In this document: piece after piece, positions 18,534 to 29,571 of the stretch
Layout of the letters: every line of letters starts with the position of its first letter
Position numbering within the stretch: the first letter of the stretch is position 1
Assembly: GCA_029216955.1 (NCBI GenBank)
Contig: JANAVB010015628.1
Coordinates: 1 to 64,000 of the forward strand
Reading direction: 5' to 3'
Source: Iris pallida
Lineage: Eukaryota; Streptophyta; Magnoliopsida; Asparagales; Iridaceae
DNA: 64,000 bases
Made by a program: the position numbers and the translations under genes
Notes under the pieces: generated by a model
Seen by the model: only the letters and a program-made list of their open reading frames with translations
What the model was told of the DNA's origin: nothing
Databases searched by the model: none

Positions 18534-19947
18534 CTGGAGTTAGAGCATATACTGCTTGCCTCCAAGCTTCAAGTACATGCGGATACACTCTTTCATTTTC
18601 TTTCTCTTTCAGCGGTATGTTATTCTTCATGTGATAATAGCAATAGCTATGGTAATCATTAGGAAACACTTTAGGGACTTCAGAAACTAGACCGGTGCCT
18701 TGATTCGAAAGAAAAATAATACGCCTACTACATCCAACAACATTCTTTAGATTTCTAAGGAACCATTCCCAATTGTCACCGTCTTCGCCTGAGACTATAC
18801 CGTATGCAAGAGGATAGAACTGTTGGTTACCATTCTTCGCTGTAGCAGACATCAAACATCCTCTAAACCACCCTGTAAGGAAAGTAGCATCCAAATATAG
18901 CATTGGGCGACAATATTGAAAGCCTTCTACGCAAGCCCCATATGAAAGAAAAAGTCGCTCAAACCTCATTGATGAATCATCTTTCTGGAAGTCGATAACG
19001 GAACCATTATTGGTTTCCTTTACCTTGTTGACATACCAACACAAGTCACTGTAAGATCTAACATCATCTTCGTACATTTCCTGGTGCACCAGCCTAATTC
19101 CGTGGTATGCCTGTCCATATGTAACAGATAAACCGTAGTCAACCTTGAAATCATCGACAACAGATTTTGCGAACTTTTTAGGATGCATCCGAACAATGTC
19201 ACTAACCAAACTTTTCACAAACTTTGCTGGAACAACCAGATTACCTTTATCCATATAGCCAGCTCCACAATTATGTTCTCCCACATACCTCTTCACCTCA
19301 AAAATTTGATTATCTTTCGAAATAGATATAGCATGGAAGCTCCACAAACAAGCATGTGTTTTGTAATTCTTGCAGCAAACAGTATACCTCCCCGGCTCAG
19401 ATTTCAAAATGTGGAATGGATGACGAGATTCAAAACATACCTTTCTAACAGCATTCCTAACTTCTTCAACACCATTTAGAAAAATCTGACCAACACCAGT
19501 AATTGATCCAGGCCACATATCCGATTTCCTCTTCTTCACTGTCTCAGTTGAGCCCTCATAAAATTGTACTACTCGTTTGTCCTTTACAGTAGGAGAACAT
19601 CTACTCAAAGAACTAGAGGAGGAAAACGAAGGTCCCATGTGAAAGCTTTGACAAGGAAAAGATGTTGATGAAGAACATGGAGAGTATATTTGCTCCACAA
19701 ATAGATCAAAACTCACATCATGAGTACCGTTAAAACCACCAACCAATGAGCGAAGCCAAAAATCACTTTCAACATACAGTTCAGTCCCATCAGAGTGCAA
19801 AAACCTGAAACGGAAGAAAAGTGGATCCAAAGAAGTCCATCGATCGCACACTTTAATCTTTAAAAAATCCATGGTACTTTCATGTGTGACACGGCAGAAA
19901 ACTATGTCTCCCTTGAAACAAATGTTAACTAAACAACTTGATTCCAT
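18534..19947 (-). CDS. MURA exon 1 (zinc domain and first part of DDE domain)
   Basis: ATG at 19947 follows an acceptor-like TTATCAG just upstream, so a 5'-UTR intron containing block S7 is likely. 471 codons run uninterrupted to the donor CCAG|GTGTGT (18533). It holds the DNA-binding zinc domain, the first catalytic Asp (D353), the EDGDNWEWFL motif and the CYYHMKNN segment. The only visible defect is Asn at 415 with Gln next to it; both could arise by G-to-A changes on the coding strand. Confidence 0.85.
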
Positions 19948-20014
19948 ACCTTCCCCCCTGATAACATAAAAACATAAGAGGTCACAAATAGAACAATAAA
20001 ATTGTCGTCTAATA

Positions 20015-20292
20015 ATAATTATTCTCCGTCTAAAAATAACGGAAAATAAATATTCTCCGTTCGGAACTAACTTATAATGATCATTCTCCGTTTAAAGTAA
20101 AACGGAGAATGATATTCTCCGTCTAAAACACACGAAGAATAGACATTCTCCGTCTAAATATAACGGAGAATAATTATTATCTGTCTGTAACTTATGGATA
20201 ATGCTCATTATCCGTATAAAAACATACGGATAATGATCTTTCTCAAAAGTAATTGTCATTCTCCGTTAAAATATAACAGAGAATGCTATTCG
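20015..20292. repeat. Palindromic minisatellite block S7 (MURA 5' region)
   Basis: A shorter and more diverged block with CATTCTCCGT / ACGGAGAATG arms and loops such as TTAAAGTAAA and CTAAATATA. It lies just upstream of the MURA coding start, probably in a 5'-UTR intron. Confidence 0.9.
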
Positions 20293-20877
20293 CACAAAAT
20301 AACAAGATTAAATATCTCTCTAACATTTTCTAAGTTAATAATCTGCATAACAAATTCAAATTCAGCATAAATTTCGAGATATACGAAGCTGATGGATGAA
20401 TTTCTACAGATCTGAACTCTCACCTTGTTTTAAGATCTATAAAAAGAAAAGAAGAAGATCTTCTCTCCACAATTGACCTAATCGCCGGAAACCACGAAGA
20501 TGATGATGATGATGATCGATGATGATGACGGATGATCGACGTTCAACTGACGAAAACCACAATGAACTACGAACAATTTTGCGATCTCTGATAAAGATGA
20601 TATCAATGAATTTCAAATTTCTCGTGAAGAAGAAGAATATGAATTTCCCAATCCAAATCTGAGTTTACGAATTCAAAATTATATATAGATGTCCAAATTT
20701 GCGCGAAGGGGTATTTTTGGAACTATGATAATGGCAAATTTTGTAAATACAGAGCATCTAGAGAGAATCTTGAAATATTTAACGTGAAAATACTTAATTC
20801 TGGATATTTCATAAAAATAATCCAACGGGTGGGCATTACATAAAAGCCCACCCCGAAATTGGGTTTCTCAGCAATTT

Positions 20878-20880
<3 letters not shown>
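20293..20880. other. MULE right terminal region
   Basis: Non-coding 5' region of the MURA gene and right end of the MULE. It includes a GATGATGAT run (about 20498-20540), a CTATATATA candidate TATA box for the minus strand (about 20679-20689) and the terminus, whose inverse reads GGAAATTGCTGAGAAACCC. Confidence 0.5.
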
Positions 20881-20921
<41 letters not shown>

Positions 20922-20951
20922 ATGGGTAAAATATATATATATATATATATA
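20881..20951. repeat. (TA)n tracts at right edge of the MULE
   Basis: Two TA runs separated by AAAGCAATGGGTAAAA, a duplicated scrap of the neighbouring SINE end (AAAGCAATGGGTAATTG at about 20952). Confidence 0.85.
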
Positions 20952-21056
20952 AAGCAATGGGTAATTGTGGCGAACTCGCCTCCACTGGGGCTCGAACTTC
21001 GACCACTTGAGCTGCATGCATCTCTCTTAACCACTAGGCTAGAAATCATTTGCATT
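20952..21056 (-). mobile_element. tRNA-derived SINE copy 3
   Basis: Third copy of the unit at 6819, on the minus strand. Read on that strand it has ATGCAAATGATTTCTAG, box A-like TAGCCTAGTGGTTAAG, box B-like AGTTCGAGCCC and a CACAATTACCCATTGC end. TA tracts lie beside it. Confidence 0.7.
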
Positions 21057-21060
21057 ATAT

Positions 21061-22934
<1,874 letters not shown>

Positions 22935-23089
22935 GAATAGTCCAAGCATCACCCCTATTTACACCGTTGGATGGTGCTTTAAGTCATCTACTCTTAACCG
23001 TTGATTTATCAATGGTTAAGATTAGATGACTTAAAGCACATCCAATGGATGTGACCATGGGGATGCAAAAAGTGTGGGGATGACTATCC

Positions 23090-23092
<3 letters not shown>
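22935..23092. mobile_element. MITE, 158 bp, family shared with 42807-43002
   Basis: Long inverted repeats. The left part ends CCGTTGGATGGTGCTTTAAGT; the right part is its inverse (ACTTAAAGCACATCCAATGG). The outer ends pair as GAATAGTC...CATC / GATGACTATCC. The inner TCTTAACCGTTG / CAATGGTTAAGA arms also match the MITE at 42807. (TA)n follows on the right. Confidence 0.7.

Positions 23093-23147
<55 letters not shown>
23093..23147. repeat. (TA)n microsatellite
   Basis: TA run separating the MITE from the LINE remnant. Confidence 0.9.
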
Positions 23148-23151
<4 letters not shown>

Positions 23152-23569
23152 AAGGACCAGAGAAGCCCTCTAGTTATGAACCGGGTATAGAACACATGGG
23201 GGATGCTTGGTTACAATTCCAGTTCATCAATAGCCTTAATTCACAATCATATTTTGACTCTGTGTCATTGATTCCAACTATGATTATTAATCAATAATAG
23301 AATAATTCCTTCATGGAGATATGGGACATAATGCACATGGATATAGTAAGTCTCGCTTGGGATGCTTTAATGGTAGTCTTTACATTATTCTTCTACGACA
23401 TCATGAAGGCTCGGCAACATAAAACTCTATTACAAGACTCATCGGCCTGGACGGGAAAGAAATAGCATCTCATGAAGCACTCCGGGAAGAGGCGATAAGG
23501 TATTATACTGAACTTTATCATCAAAATGATTATATATCTATATTTCCTGAGATTTTATGCAAGAAAGTA

Positions 23570-25910
23570 GTGACTACGTATGGAAACCACAAACTACTCG
23601 CCCTGATGACGTTGGAGGCGGTCGAAGCCATAGTCATGCATGCAGACCCAAACAAATCGCCGGGACCGGACGACTTCGGCAGCAAATTTTTCAAGCATCA
23701 CTGGAAGGAGATTAAGGAACAGATTTTGGAGAGTAGTGGACTTCTTCGACAACAAGAGGCTCCTTCGGGAGTTAAATCACACGTTCTTTATGCTCATACC
23801 GAAGACCGAAGGAGCTACATCACTTGGTGAGTTCAAGCCAATATCATGTTGCAATTTTTTGTACAAAATTATTATGCATTTGATGTGTAGGCGTATGGAG
23901 AATATCATGCAATAGTTGATCTCGCCAAACCAAGCAGCATTCATAAAGGGCAGAGAAATTGCAGAAAATAATATGGTGGCTCATGAAATGATTCATAATT
24001 TTAATAAACCCAGGGGAATAAAGCTTGCATTATGCTGGATTTAGGTAGGGCCCATGATACAGTTAATCGCGAGTTCGTTTGTCAGATCATGCTGGCGATG
24101 GGTTTTGCTCCAGCTTGGGTAGACATGGTACGTGAATGCATTACAAACCCGATATTTTTAGTTCTTGGCAGAGGTCAGCCTTGTGGATTTTTTGATGATA
24201 ACAAAGGATTGCGGCAGGGGGATCCTTTATCCCCTTATTTATTTACTTTGGTTATGGAATACTTCTCCTATCTGCTGGATTCTGCGGTCCTTCGAAAATG
24301 GATCATGCCTCTTTACAAAAGCATTAAGCCGCACATCTTTCATCTGTTCTATGTGGATGATCTTCTGGTCTTCCTAGTGCCATCACGTACTGGGGTTCAT
24401 GAGTTAGCTTTTCGATCATGGAGATGTTCGATCAACACACAAGACTTCAGCTGAATTGCAAAAGAGTAGAGCTTATTTCAATAAACATTGTTCTCATATG
24501 GAGAAGAGTGCTTGGACGATGGGCGTGGAAAGGGGACAACTCCCAGTAAAGTACTTCGGTGTCACATTATATACCAATTATGCAAGGGTACAAGAGTGTC
24601 AGAGTCTGGTCGAGATACGTAGCGCCGAGTTGAAGGATGGCATGCACAGAGCCTCTCTTTTGGAGGTCATATAGAGCTTGTGCGATCAGTTATCACTGCT
24701 ATTGCACGCTTCTGGCTACAGGCAATCCTCCTTCCGGACACCACGATTTGGAGGATTGAGAAGATATATGCAAATTTTATATAGTGAGGGGGCCTTCATG
24801 CGATTAGCTTTGAACCCTATGCCGTCCCAAGGAAGAAGGAAGAGTGGGGCTTCGTCCGTTGCGGTTGTTACGAGACATAGCAGGATTGAAGCTGACATAG
24901 AAACTGCTAGCTAGATCATGGCTATGGGCCACATGGATGAGGAGTAGATATGTGAAAACATCAAATCTCCGGGAGAAGTCATCTAATAATAATGATTCAG
25001 TAATATTGAAGAACATTATTCACTACCGAAGACAGTTGAAGCTCCTGATCTCCCGTAGGTTTAAAGATGAAGAGACTACGAGCCTCTGGTTGGACCCATG
25101 GTTAGTGCACCAAAGTCTGATGGAGCATGGAGGTGGGCACGGGTAAGCAGCGACAGTTAAGGGGCCCGGGTTAGCGCCATTTTGGTCAAAGGGGTATGGA
25201 AACCAGAGATGGTCGATGTTCCTGATCTCCCATAGGTTTAAAGATGGAGAGACTACGAGCCTCTGGTTGGACCCATGGTTAGTGCAACAAAGTCTAATGG
25301 AGCGCGGAGGTGGGCACGGGCCAGCAGCGACAGTTAAGGGGCCCGGGTTAGCGCTATTTTGGTCAACGGGGTATGGAAACCAGAGATGGTCGGTGTTACT
25401 CGCCAGTACAGTCAAGTGATCCGCGCCTGCACCATAGACCCCAGCCTGGACTCGGACATATGGGTTTGGAAGGCAGCAGGTAGTACCGAGTTTACATACA
25501 AGGAAGCTTATAACTGTATACGCCATATGCTTGCAAAATAGGATATGGTGGATATGGTATGGGTTAAGGGCCTCGCATCGAAAATGCAGATATGTATGTA
25601 CAAACTATGTCTGCATCGATTACTGATACTAGATAGGTTGGGATAATTTGAAGTAAGGATCGAGGGACAGAACTGCATTTTTTGCGGCGCTAGCAATGAA
25701 TCCTTGAGCCATTTATTTTTTGTCTGTTCATTTACTTGGGATATCTGGCATGCTCAAGAGAAGACACTAAACATGAGCGCGCGGGGGAGGGAGGGTGCTC
25801 CTAGGGAGTGGCTGGTTATTAGGGATGACATCCGCAATACGAGTGGTCGCGAAACGAGGTGGTTTCACATGGCGCGTATTAGACTGGCAGCTACAGTTTG
25901 GCATGTGTGA
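23570..25910 (+). pseudogene. LINE ORF2 remnant: reverse transcriptase and zf-RVT
   Basis: RT fragments lie in different frames. NKSPGPDDFGSKFF (about 23650) is the LINE finger motif. IPKTEGA and a QAAFIKGREI segment follow (23800-23960), then GLRQGDPLSPYLFTLVMEYF (about 24207) and the active-site block FYVDDLLVF (about 24345). VKYFGVTLYTNY (about 24547) is the post-palm motif. Near 25680-25745, C-x2-C...ESLSHLFFVC...IW is the zf-RVT Cys/His motif. At least four frame changes and several stops are needed to connect the parts. Two tandem 177-bp copies interrupt the region at about 25044-25397. Confidence 0.8.
25044..25397 (+). repeat. In-frame 177-bp tandem duplication in the LINE
   Basis: Two near-identical units start at CCTGATCTCC (25044 and 25221), about 95% identical by eye, including the TCTGGTTGGACCCATGG block. 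177 is a multiple of three. It is probably an unequal exchange after insertion. Confidence 0.85.
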
Positions 25911-26067
25911 AAGAAGAGAAATAATCGAATGAGGGGGTGGAGATGTCTATTATTGGGATACTACATAACATTGACAATGATGTGTATGGGATGAGGCTAT
26001 AATTATTGACTTTTATATAGAGCAATGAGCTTGTAATCTTGTTTAAATGAAATACAATTACCTTTTT

Positions 26068-26069
<2 letters not shown>

Positions 26070-26134
<65 letters not shown>
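26070..26134. repeat. (TA)n microsatellite at LINE 3' end
   Basis: The TA run begins immediately at the LINE 3' terminus, so it may have grown from the LINE tail. Confidence 0.9.
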
Positions 26135-26140
<6 letters not shown>

Positions 26141-26290
26141 GTTGCCAAGCTCCCCTAGTCTGGGGTTGAGGAAGGAGACATCTCCCATGAGATTGCTAGT
26201 TCGAGCAACATGGATGCCATATTAATTTTCTTAAGGAAAATTAAGGTATGGTGCAGCCGGGAGCGGTTAGGTGTGGATCCGCATATATGA
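26135..26290. other. Possible tRNA-like repeat between (TA)n and CACTA-3
   Basis: Contains a box B-like AGTTCGAGCAAC (about 26190-26201) and a hairpin-like CCCCTAGTCTGGGG. It could be a degenerate SINE of a different family from the one at 6819. Weak. Confidence 0.3.
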
Positions 26291-26759
26291 CACTACATCA
26301 AACAATCCAAATTCTAACAGTCCCTTTTTTTAATTTCTAACGGTAGTAGCCCATTATAAATAACCAACAATGTTAGTCCGTTAGAAAGCTCTCTAGTCTG
26401 TTAGAAATATAGATATATATTTTTTCTTTATACATTAATAATGGTTGGTGAGAGGTTACATAAAAAAACAAAATTTGGTGAGAAGCAGCCGGCCCCATAG
26501 TTTTTAGCCAAAAAAATTTGGCGCCCACTCTCCCCAATTTCCCTCCAACTTTTCTGATATAGTCCGATCTACTCTCTCTCTCACACATTTACATATAGCC
26601 GGCCCCATAGTTCAGAAACTCTCCCTTTCTCTCTCTCTCTCTTATCGGCTCGAGTCATCGACAGGAAGACTCATCGACTGCTCCGGCGACTTTGGCGTCC
26701 ACCTGCGAAGAGTAATTCTTTACTTTCAGCAGTATTAACCCCCCTTCTTTTGCTTTAAT

Positions 26760-26960
26760 TTTGAGGTGAGAAAACCCTACTTCTTTTTGGGCCAAAATTC
26801 ATTCCTTTATTTAGATCTGCTGTTACTACATTGATTCTTTTGGATTTCTATTTTAATTTGAGGTGAGAAATACCCTAGTTTTTTTGGGTCAAAATTCATG
26901 CCTTTATTTAGATCTATTGTTGCTACGTTGATTCTTTATTTACATCTGATGCTGCTTGCT
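26760..26960. repeat. About 100-bp tandem duplication
   Basis: Two adjacent copies of a block running from TTTGAGGTGAGAAA through ATTCATTCCTTTATTTAGATC to GATTCTTT, roughly 90% identical by eye. The text is intron-like or UTR-like. Confidence 0.7.
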
Positions 26961-28180
26961 AAAAAAATGGTTATGTTATATATTATTGCTATTATATTAT
27001 GCTATATATTATTGCTAAAGAATTCATGCCTTTATTTAGGGCTTGATGTCCTGTTATGATATATATTATTGCTATTATATAGATAAAATATTTGGTAGTA
27101 ATAAATGGTAAATGGTGAATTACTGCTATTATATAGCTCTTGATTTATTTGGATATGGGACACAGTTAGGAAGAAATTGACTGCTTTGATGGGCTATTAA
27201 GCCAAATGGTATCTACAAATTATTATATATTTCAGTTGATATGTACTTTTATGTATCTTTTTGGCTTTCTTTCCATCTTGGAAGGAAGATGATTAATAAA
27301 TCAAAATAAAAGAAGCCAAAGGGCTTGATGTTCTATTAATAACATCGCTCAGTATTATTTTTGACAAAGTCAAGTATTTTACTCGAAGGATCTTAGAAAC
27401 CCTAGTTGGTGGGTGGTGATTCATTCACCAAAGAGATTGACTTGTCAATTAGATGATTTAGTGATACCAATGGTTCAATCTATTCTTGAAGACAAACCTC
27501 ATTTGGAAAATCTGTTGCAACAATATGTTCCTTCTTAGATATTAGAATTGGAGACCAAACTTATCCAATAAGAGGGCTCTACTTTGTCATTCTTTCTTGT
27601 GCAAACATGCAATATAAACTTACACTATGACTATGGTTAAAACTGTGATCTTTTTCCACATTAGTTTATGATGTTCTCAAGTATTTTGATTTGTTTATCA
27701 ATTATATTTGTGACGCTTTTGGGGTTCTAACTATGTCTGCATTTTTTTTCATCTTTGTTATCTATGATATAAAAAAAAACCTTTTTAAAAAAATAAATAT
27801 AAAAAACCTTTTTAACTCCGCCAATGATATCTTAGCTTTGTATTGCCGGTCCCAAGCTCGAATAAAGGAGGAGGGAAAAGGTTTTGTTAATACTTTCATA
27901 TTTTTTACTTCATAATTTGTTCTTATTACTTCTAAATGTCCTAATTTGGTTTTGCATTGCAGGTGTAAACTTGGCCTCGATTGCGATCCTAAGGAGTTTT
28001 TACCGCAACACCACCATCTCGGTCATATCGAAGAAGCTGTTGATGGTGAAGATTTTTTGCTCCATATTGTTTACATCTAAACCGAGGTAAGGATTTAACA
28101 TATTTTGAAATTTTTTTCTTGTTTATCATAAAGAATTTCTTTTTTTTTATCATAAAGAATTTCTTCTTTTTGATGAACAT
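26961..28180. other. CACTA-3 left arm: gene-like but unassigned sequence
   Basis: AT-rich sequence of intron character. One stretch bounded by CAG (27959-27961) and GTAAGG (about 28085) is open for about 38 codons in one frame and could be an exon. I cannot assign it. No transposase motif is visible. Confidence 0.4.
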
Positions 28181-28427
28181 ACCATTCTCCCACCTGGAAC
28201 AAATATCCAAGGTGCTTATGCAAATGGATCTAGCGAAGAACAGGTATACTTGGTTTGCTAGATGAATGATGTATTCTTTTAAATTGTGTTCTTATAATTT
28301 TTTGTCTTTTTCGTCCACTTTAGTCTTGCTTAGTTATCAGCTTCTGTCTTCTAATTTGCACTTATTGATGTGTTTTGCCTCTTTTGAACAGGCACTTATT
28401 CTAAATCTTGCACAATTCTTCACTTAA
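28181..28427 (+). pseudogene. Captured exportin-1 (XPO1/CRM1-like) exon pair
   Basis: 28181-28243 encodes TILPPGTNIQGAYANGSSEE plus Gln, ending at the donor CAG|GTATAC. 28392-28424, after the acceptor GAACAG, encodes ALILNLAQFFT and runs into TAA. The join reproduces the plant exportin-1 segment around AYANGSSEEQ / A.IQNLA.FFT in phase 0. Exportin-1 is the nuclear export receptor for leucine-rich signals. Only this short piece was found, with its intron kept, so it was probably captured as genomic DNA by the CACTA element. The assignment rests on recall of conserved motifs. Confidence 0.6.
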
Positions 28428-29040
28428 TTATACCTGGCACTACAAGAAAAATGGCTTTTCTTGACGGTTTTTCCCCGTCAAGAAAGACTTTTCTTGACGG
28501 TTTTGGATCCGTCATCTAGGCCCCCGTCAAGAAAAGTCGACACTTTTCTTGACGATTTTTTGTTTGTTTTCTTGACGGTTTTAAACCGTCAAGAAAACAA
28601 GCTTGTCTTGACGATTTTAAACCGTCAAGAAAACAAAAAAAAACCGTCAAGAAAAGTGTCGACTTTTCTTGACGGGGGCCTAGATGACGGCTAATGACCG
28701 TCAAGAAAAGTCTTTCTTGACGGGAAAAAACCGTCAAGGAAAATATTTTTTGATGTTTAAAAACCGTCAAGAAATGAATTTTCTTGACGTTTTGCAATCG
28801 TCAAGATAAACATGTTTACAATAATATCAATATATTCCAGAATCCAATTACCAAACACACATAATATCAATATATGCCAGTTACAACACACACATAATTG
28901 TATAATACACAAACTTTTTATTGATCACAAATACAAAGTTTGTACATCACAAACATCCAAGAATGATATATACAAAGTATACAAATGTGAATACAAAGAG
29001 TTTAAGCACTAACCCAAAAAAAAAAAACTTGTCAAACTAT

Positions 29041-29571
29041 TTTCTTTGAGATCTCTGGGCTTTGGGCAATGGTGTAGTGTACAGACAGAGAGGGAGAGGA
29101 AGAAGCCAGCCATCATCATAACCGAGCTGAAGTTGTATCCAAGAGAGGTCACATGTTTCCACCTGGGTCTCCAGGTTTTTTTTAGAACCTTACTGACCTG
29201 AAGTTTTGGCACCTATGCACCGAAAAAAAACATAGTTCCAAAAGCCACCCACCCCTGGCTGCACAGTACTTTATTCATCCTAGCATTGTTCTTGGCTCGG
29301 CCGATACAGACCGATATACTAACGATTCGCTCGTTTCTTCATCGTAACCATTAGGCACTTCAATCAAACGCTTCCCGTTAGTCTCAGATTCCTTATCTAG
29401 GATGTCGTCTCTAACATGGTCCGAGATACAAGCCTTGAAGTTTTCGATACACCTGCTGTTCTTGGAATCCAGGTTGAGATAGATGAGAACATCCCAGCAC
29501 TTTCTGAACTGCTTCTTGTTGATCTTCAGCTTCTGGCGAACAATCTCAATCACGTGGCGGGTGATTATCAT
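29041..29571 (-). pseudogene. Unrecognised exon-like sequence in CACTA-2
   Basis: Two minus-strand open stretches look coding. About 29275-29571 is Lys/Asp-rich with a KINKKQFRKCWDVLIYLNLD segment. Nearer the end, 29041-29183 reads WIQLQLGYDDGWLLPLPLC. I do not recognise the gene. The codon texture is unlike the AT-rich surroundings, so it could be a captured host fragment. The splice structure is unresolved. Confidence 0.35.

Larger units (their letters stand above)
17189..19947 (-). pseudogene. MURA-type transposase of the MULE, decayed by point mutations
   Basis: Two coding exons, 19947-18534 and 17994-17189, joined by a GT-AG intron (18533-17995) in matching phase. In order: a PB1-like N-terminal part; a MuDR-type zinc domain (residues about 150-230, with C...C...HNC); the MULE DDE domain with LDAT (D353), an Asn at 415 in the LSNQGTGL segment where the second Asp is expected, and the third acid in CAESFNAW (exon 2); a SWIM-type CHC start; an AT-hook-like KRGPGRPK; and a C-terminal CX2C...H...C knuckle. 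Exon 2 stays in frame for its whole length but has stops at 17567, 17483, 17477 and 17411 (lowest base). All four are compatible with a former TGG, and no frameshift is seen. Inactive as it stands. Confidence 0.85.
8735..20880. mobile_element. Mutator-like element carrying MURA, a Ulp1-like gene and a SUMO-motif gene
   Basis: About 12.1 kb between two (TA)n tracts. The left end GGGAAAATTTATGAAATGCCC and the inverse of the right end (GGAAATTGCTGAGAAACCC) are only weakly similar, so this is either a non-TIR MULE or has decayed ends. Contents left to right: a five-exon Ulp1-like gene (+), a single-exon small gene (+) and a two-exon MURA transposase (-) converging on them. Seven blocks of one palindromic minisatellite fill the introns and gaps. 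A 9-bp target duplication could be TATATATAT but cannot be distinguished from the microsatellite. Plant MULEs carrying Ulp1-type proteases are known (Kaonashi-like). The small gene and the intron satellite are the unusual parts. Confidence 0.8.
23148..26069 (+). mobile_element. Decayed L1-type LINE, 5'-truncated
   Basis: Plus-strand non-LTR retrotransposon remnant ending in CAATTACCTTTTTCC and then (TA)n. Reverse transcriptase and a C-terminal zf-RVT-type zinc motif are recognisable. No endonuclease domain is seen, so the 5' part is lost. Several frameshifts and stops make it inactive. The left limit is uncertain. Confidence 0.8.

Noticed and set aside
27884..28090. A short membrane protein gene in CACTA-3
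   Set aside because: The hydrophobic N-terminal half is T-rich intron translation running across a splice acceptor (27959-27961).
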